From NCBI GenBank assembly GCA_036571765.1, contig BROE01000023.1, positions 4,733,490 through 4,797,489 on the forward strand: a stretch of DNA of 64,000 nucleotides, in the 5' to 3' direction. Of the stretch, positions 62,076 through 64,000 are shown piece by piece; position 1 is the stretch's first letter; the number at the start of each line of letters is the position of its first letter. A model generated the notes under the pieces. The model was not told where the DNA came from, ran no database searches, and saw only the letters and a list, made by a program, of their open reading frames with translations. The position numbers were made by a program, and so were the translations under genes. This DNA is from Plecoglossus altivelis (Eukaryota; Chordata; Actinopteri; Osmeriformes; Plecoglossidae).

Positions 62076-62839
62076 GTAAGAAATGACTGCGGATTTACAC
62101 GTTTCCGTTCTTTTTAATGAGTCGGATTTACGCAGTTGATACGCGGAATAGACAGGGGAAACATAACGCATCTTTTTAAGAGAAAACCAAGGCTATTTGT
62201 TCATATCGCAGCCTACAGGGCGAGAATATAGTCTACGCAAAAGAATTAGGTACCATGTACATGTGAATTGAACGTGTTTCAGCTGTGTTAATGTTGATTG
62301 GCAATTAGTCATATGTCTCTTCTAAAATCTTATTTGAGAAATGTATACGCTATTCCCCTGAATATCATATGATTTATGACACAGCTGGCTAGATGTTTTT
62401 CATACTCACAGGGTTAATTAATGATTAGTTTATAATGATGCAGGAATAATTGCTTTAAAAAGCGCACGCGTAAGGTAAAGTCCTTGCGCAGATGATCTGC
62501 ACTGAGCGCCATAATCTAATTCTGCTGCGACTGAATAGGTGATTTAGAGAAGTTCGACAAATATAAGGCCTATAAAGTGGCTTCATGTATGTTTTTGTGC
62601 TTTGAAAATAATAAACGTTCTTCTGTGCAGGTCTTTAAAAATATTGTTGGCTCACATAGTATTATAGCGTAGAAAATATGTTGGGCATTATATGGTATAA
62701 TGTATGAAATCTTGCTTCCACCATGAAAGAGTTTGCTTACAATTTCAGTTATGCAGTGATCTTATCAAGTTTTTCTTGTCTCTTGTACAATAGCCTTAAT
62801 TCATTTTTTTTTTCTTCAATGACTGTAACAGAGGCTAAT

Positions 62840-62936
62840 ATGAAGACACAATTTGGGAAGCCAGACCCTGGAAAACACCTGGACTTTTCTAATATAATTT
62901 GAAGACCAAGACAAAAACATGTATTGTCTCTGGTAA
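62840..62936 (+). promoter_or_regulatory. Two short upstream ORFs in the slc24a2 leader
   Basis: After the acceptor at 62831 come two ATG-started short ORFs: 62840-62902 (20 codons then TGA) and 62919-62936 (5 codons then TAA). Both end before the chosen start at 62998 and are in other frames. They are visible in the sequence; a role in limiting translation is inference. Confidence 0.6.
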
Positions 62937-62997
62937 ATCCTGTACATACTGTATTTCTACCCAACCACTGAGAGCCAGGACAGACAGCAGCATCTCA

Positions 62998-63912
62998 ATG
63001 GGTTTGGACAAACCCTGCATGGATATGGTCGAGCAATTACCCCTGTCAGGTGCCTCGTGCATGAGGGTCCGCCACCAACACCTACGGAGGAAGCTGAGGC
63101 CTGTGAGGATCCTGGGTTTCGTCCTGAGCCTAGCAGCCATAATCGCCGTCTCATTCTCCTTCAGTGCCTTGACCTGGAGCTCCAGGGGGCTTTCTGAGCA
63201 TGTCCTCCCCCAGGATACCATCCTTCAGTTGGACTCCACGCCCCACAGGACTCTGCTCTCCACCCAGAACCAGATGGACCCCAATGTCTCTGCTGACATG
63301 CCCGTGGCCATGAGGTCTTCGGCGAATGGAAGCGAAAGTCAAGGGGACTACCCCACGGACCTTTTCAGTCTGGTGGAGAGACGTAAAGGCGCAGTTGTGC
63401 TCCACATGTTCGGCATGCTCTACATGTTTATCGCCTTAGCCATCGTGTGCGATGAGTTCTTCGTCCCGGCGCTGACGGTCATCACTGAGAAGCTGGCCAT
63501 CTCAGATGACGTGGCCGGGGCCACCTTCATGGCGGCAGGCGGCTCAGCACCAGAGCTCTTCACGTCGGTCATCGGGGTGTTCATTTCTCACAGCAACGTG
63601 GGCATCGGGACCATCGTCGGCTCAGCCGTGTTCAACATCCTCTTCGTCATCGGGATGTGCGCCATCTTCTCCAAGGAGATCCTGAACCTGACCTGGTGGC
63701 CTCTCTTCAGGGACGTGTCCTTCTACATCCTGGACCTGATCATGCTCATTGTGTTCTTCCTGGATAACCAAATCACCATCTTTGAGAGCCTCTCGCTGCT
63801 TTCAGCCTACGCTGCTTACGTCATCTTCATGAAGTTCAACAGCAATGTTGAGTCCTTTGTCAAAGGCTGTATGCACAAGAACCAAGTGGTGGAAGTTGAA
63901 GTTCAACCCAAG
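62998..63912 (+). CDS. slc24a2: K-dependent Na/Ca exchanger (NCKX2-like), first coding exon, partial
   Basis: Plasma-membrane exchanger that moves Ca and K out for Na in. One 915-nt exon, 305 codons, ending at the donor aag|gtgagt; the rest of the gene is beyond the window. The first in-frame ATG is at 62998; the frame stays open back to a TAA at 62890, but only non-ATG codons lie between. Seen in order: basic stretch RRKLRPVRILG, first hydrophobic helix (about 38-58), an extracellular loop with NVS and NGS sites, DYPTDLFSLVERRKGAVVLH, then TM helices and the alpha-1 repeat with GGSAPELF (181-187; Glu186 corresponds to the essential Glu of NCKX2), GTIVGSAVFNILFVIG and LTWWPLFRD. The short first loop fits NCKX2 better than rod NCKX1, whose loop is long. 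slc24a1-type or another fish paralogue remains possible. Confidence 0.85.
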
Positions 63913-64000
63913 GTGAGTTAGTCAATTTCTCAACCTCTGTTTCCCTCCCTCTCCCCCCCCCTCCTTCTCTCTAGCTCACTCAAAAGCTTCAACTCCATCT

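Noticed and set aside
62899..62997. N-terminal extension of the exchanger upstream of 62998
   Set aside because: The frame is open back to a TAA but the only possible start is a TTG; no ATG exists there, and family N-termini are short.

Overview
The window is vertebrate nuclear DNA. The compact intron-exon genes, the tRNA-derived and hAT-type short repeats and the gene order point to a ray-finned (teleost) fish; I cannot name the species. GT-AG introns interrupt every gene seen except the single visible coding exon of the last one.

Layout from left to right. (1) About 3.36-40.12 kb, plus strand: the 3' part of a transmembrane collagen gene, col25a1. Thirty-five small coding exons, all phase 0 and mostly starting with a Gly codon, encode about 596 residues if all are joined, followed by a terminal exon that begins with the stop codon. 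The N-terminal cytoplasmic and membrane-spanning exons lie upstream of the window. (2) 44.42-51.87 kb, plus strand: a complete 12-exon etnppl (ethanolamine-phosphate phospho-lyase, a PLP enzyme), 492 codons before the stop. (3) 52.92-53.95 kb, minus strand: complete 4-exon ostc (oligosaccharyltransferase subunit, 149 aa). (4) 54.64-55.75 kb, minus strand: complete rpl34 (117 aa in four coding exons), with a likely 5'TOP leader exon near 56.27 kb. (5) 62.00 kb to the window edge, plus strand: leader exon and first large coding exon of a K-dependent Na/Ca exchanger most like slc24a2.

The order col25a1 - etnppl - ostc - rpl34 is, from memory, the order of the human 4q25 neighbourhood, and it independently supports the col25a1 and etnppl names over the paralogues col23a1 and phykpl. 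The genes do not form a pathway: they cover a synaptic and neuromuscular membrane collagen, phosphoethanolamine breakdown, N-glycosylation in the ER, the ribosome, and calcium extrusion. I found no bacterial-type system, no virus-like coding region, no CRISPR array and no novel multi-gene system.

The observations most worth checking are exon choices in col25a1. There are two successive exons that each end in a GLDAPC(P/Q)L cysteine motif, two successive non-collagenous exons in the middle, and a stop codon isolated behind an intron. Also notable are an hAT-type miniature element with a perfect 8-bp target duplication in the last etnppl intron, several GC-rich minisatellites inside col25a1 introns, and two upstream ORFs ahead of the slc24a2 start codon.
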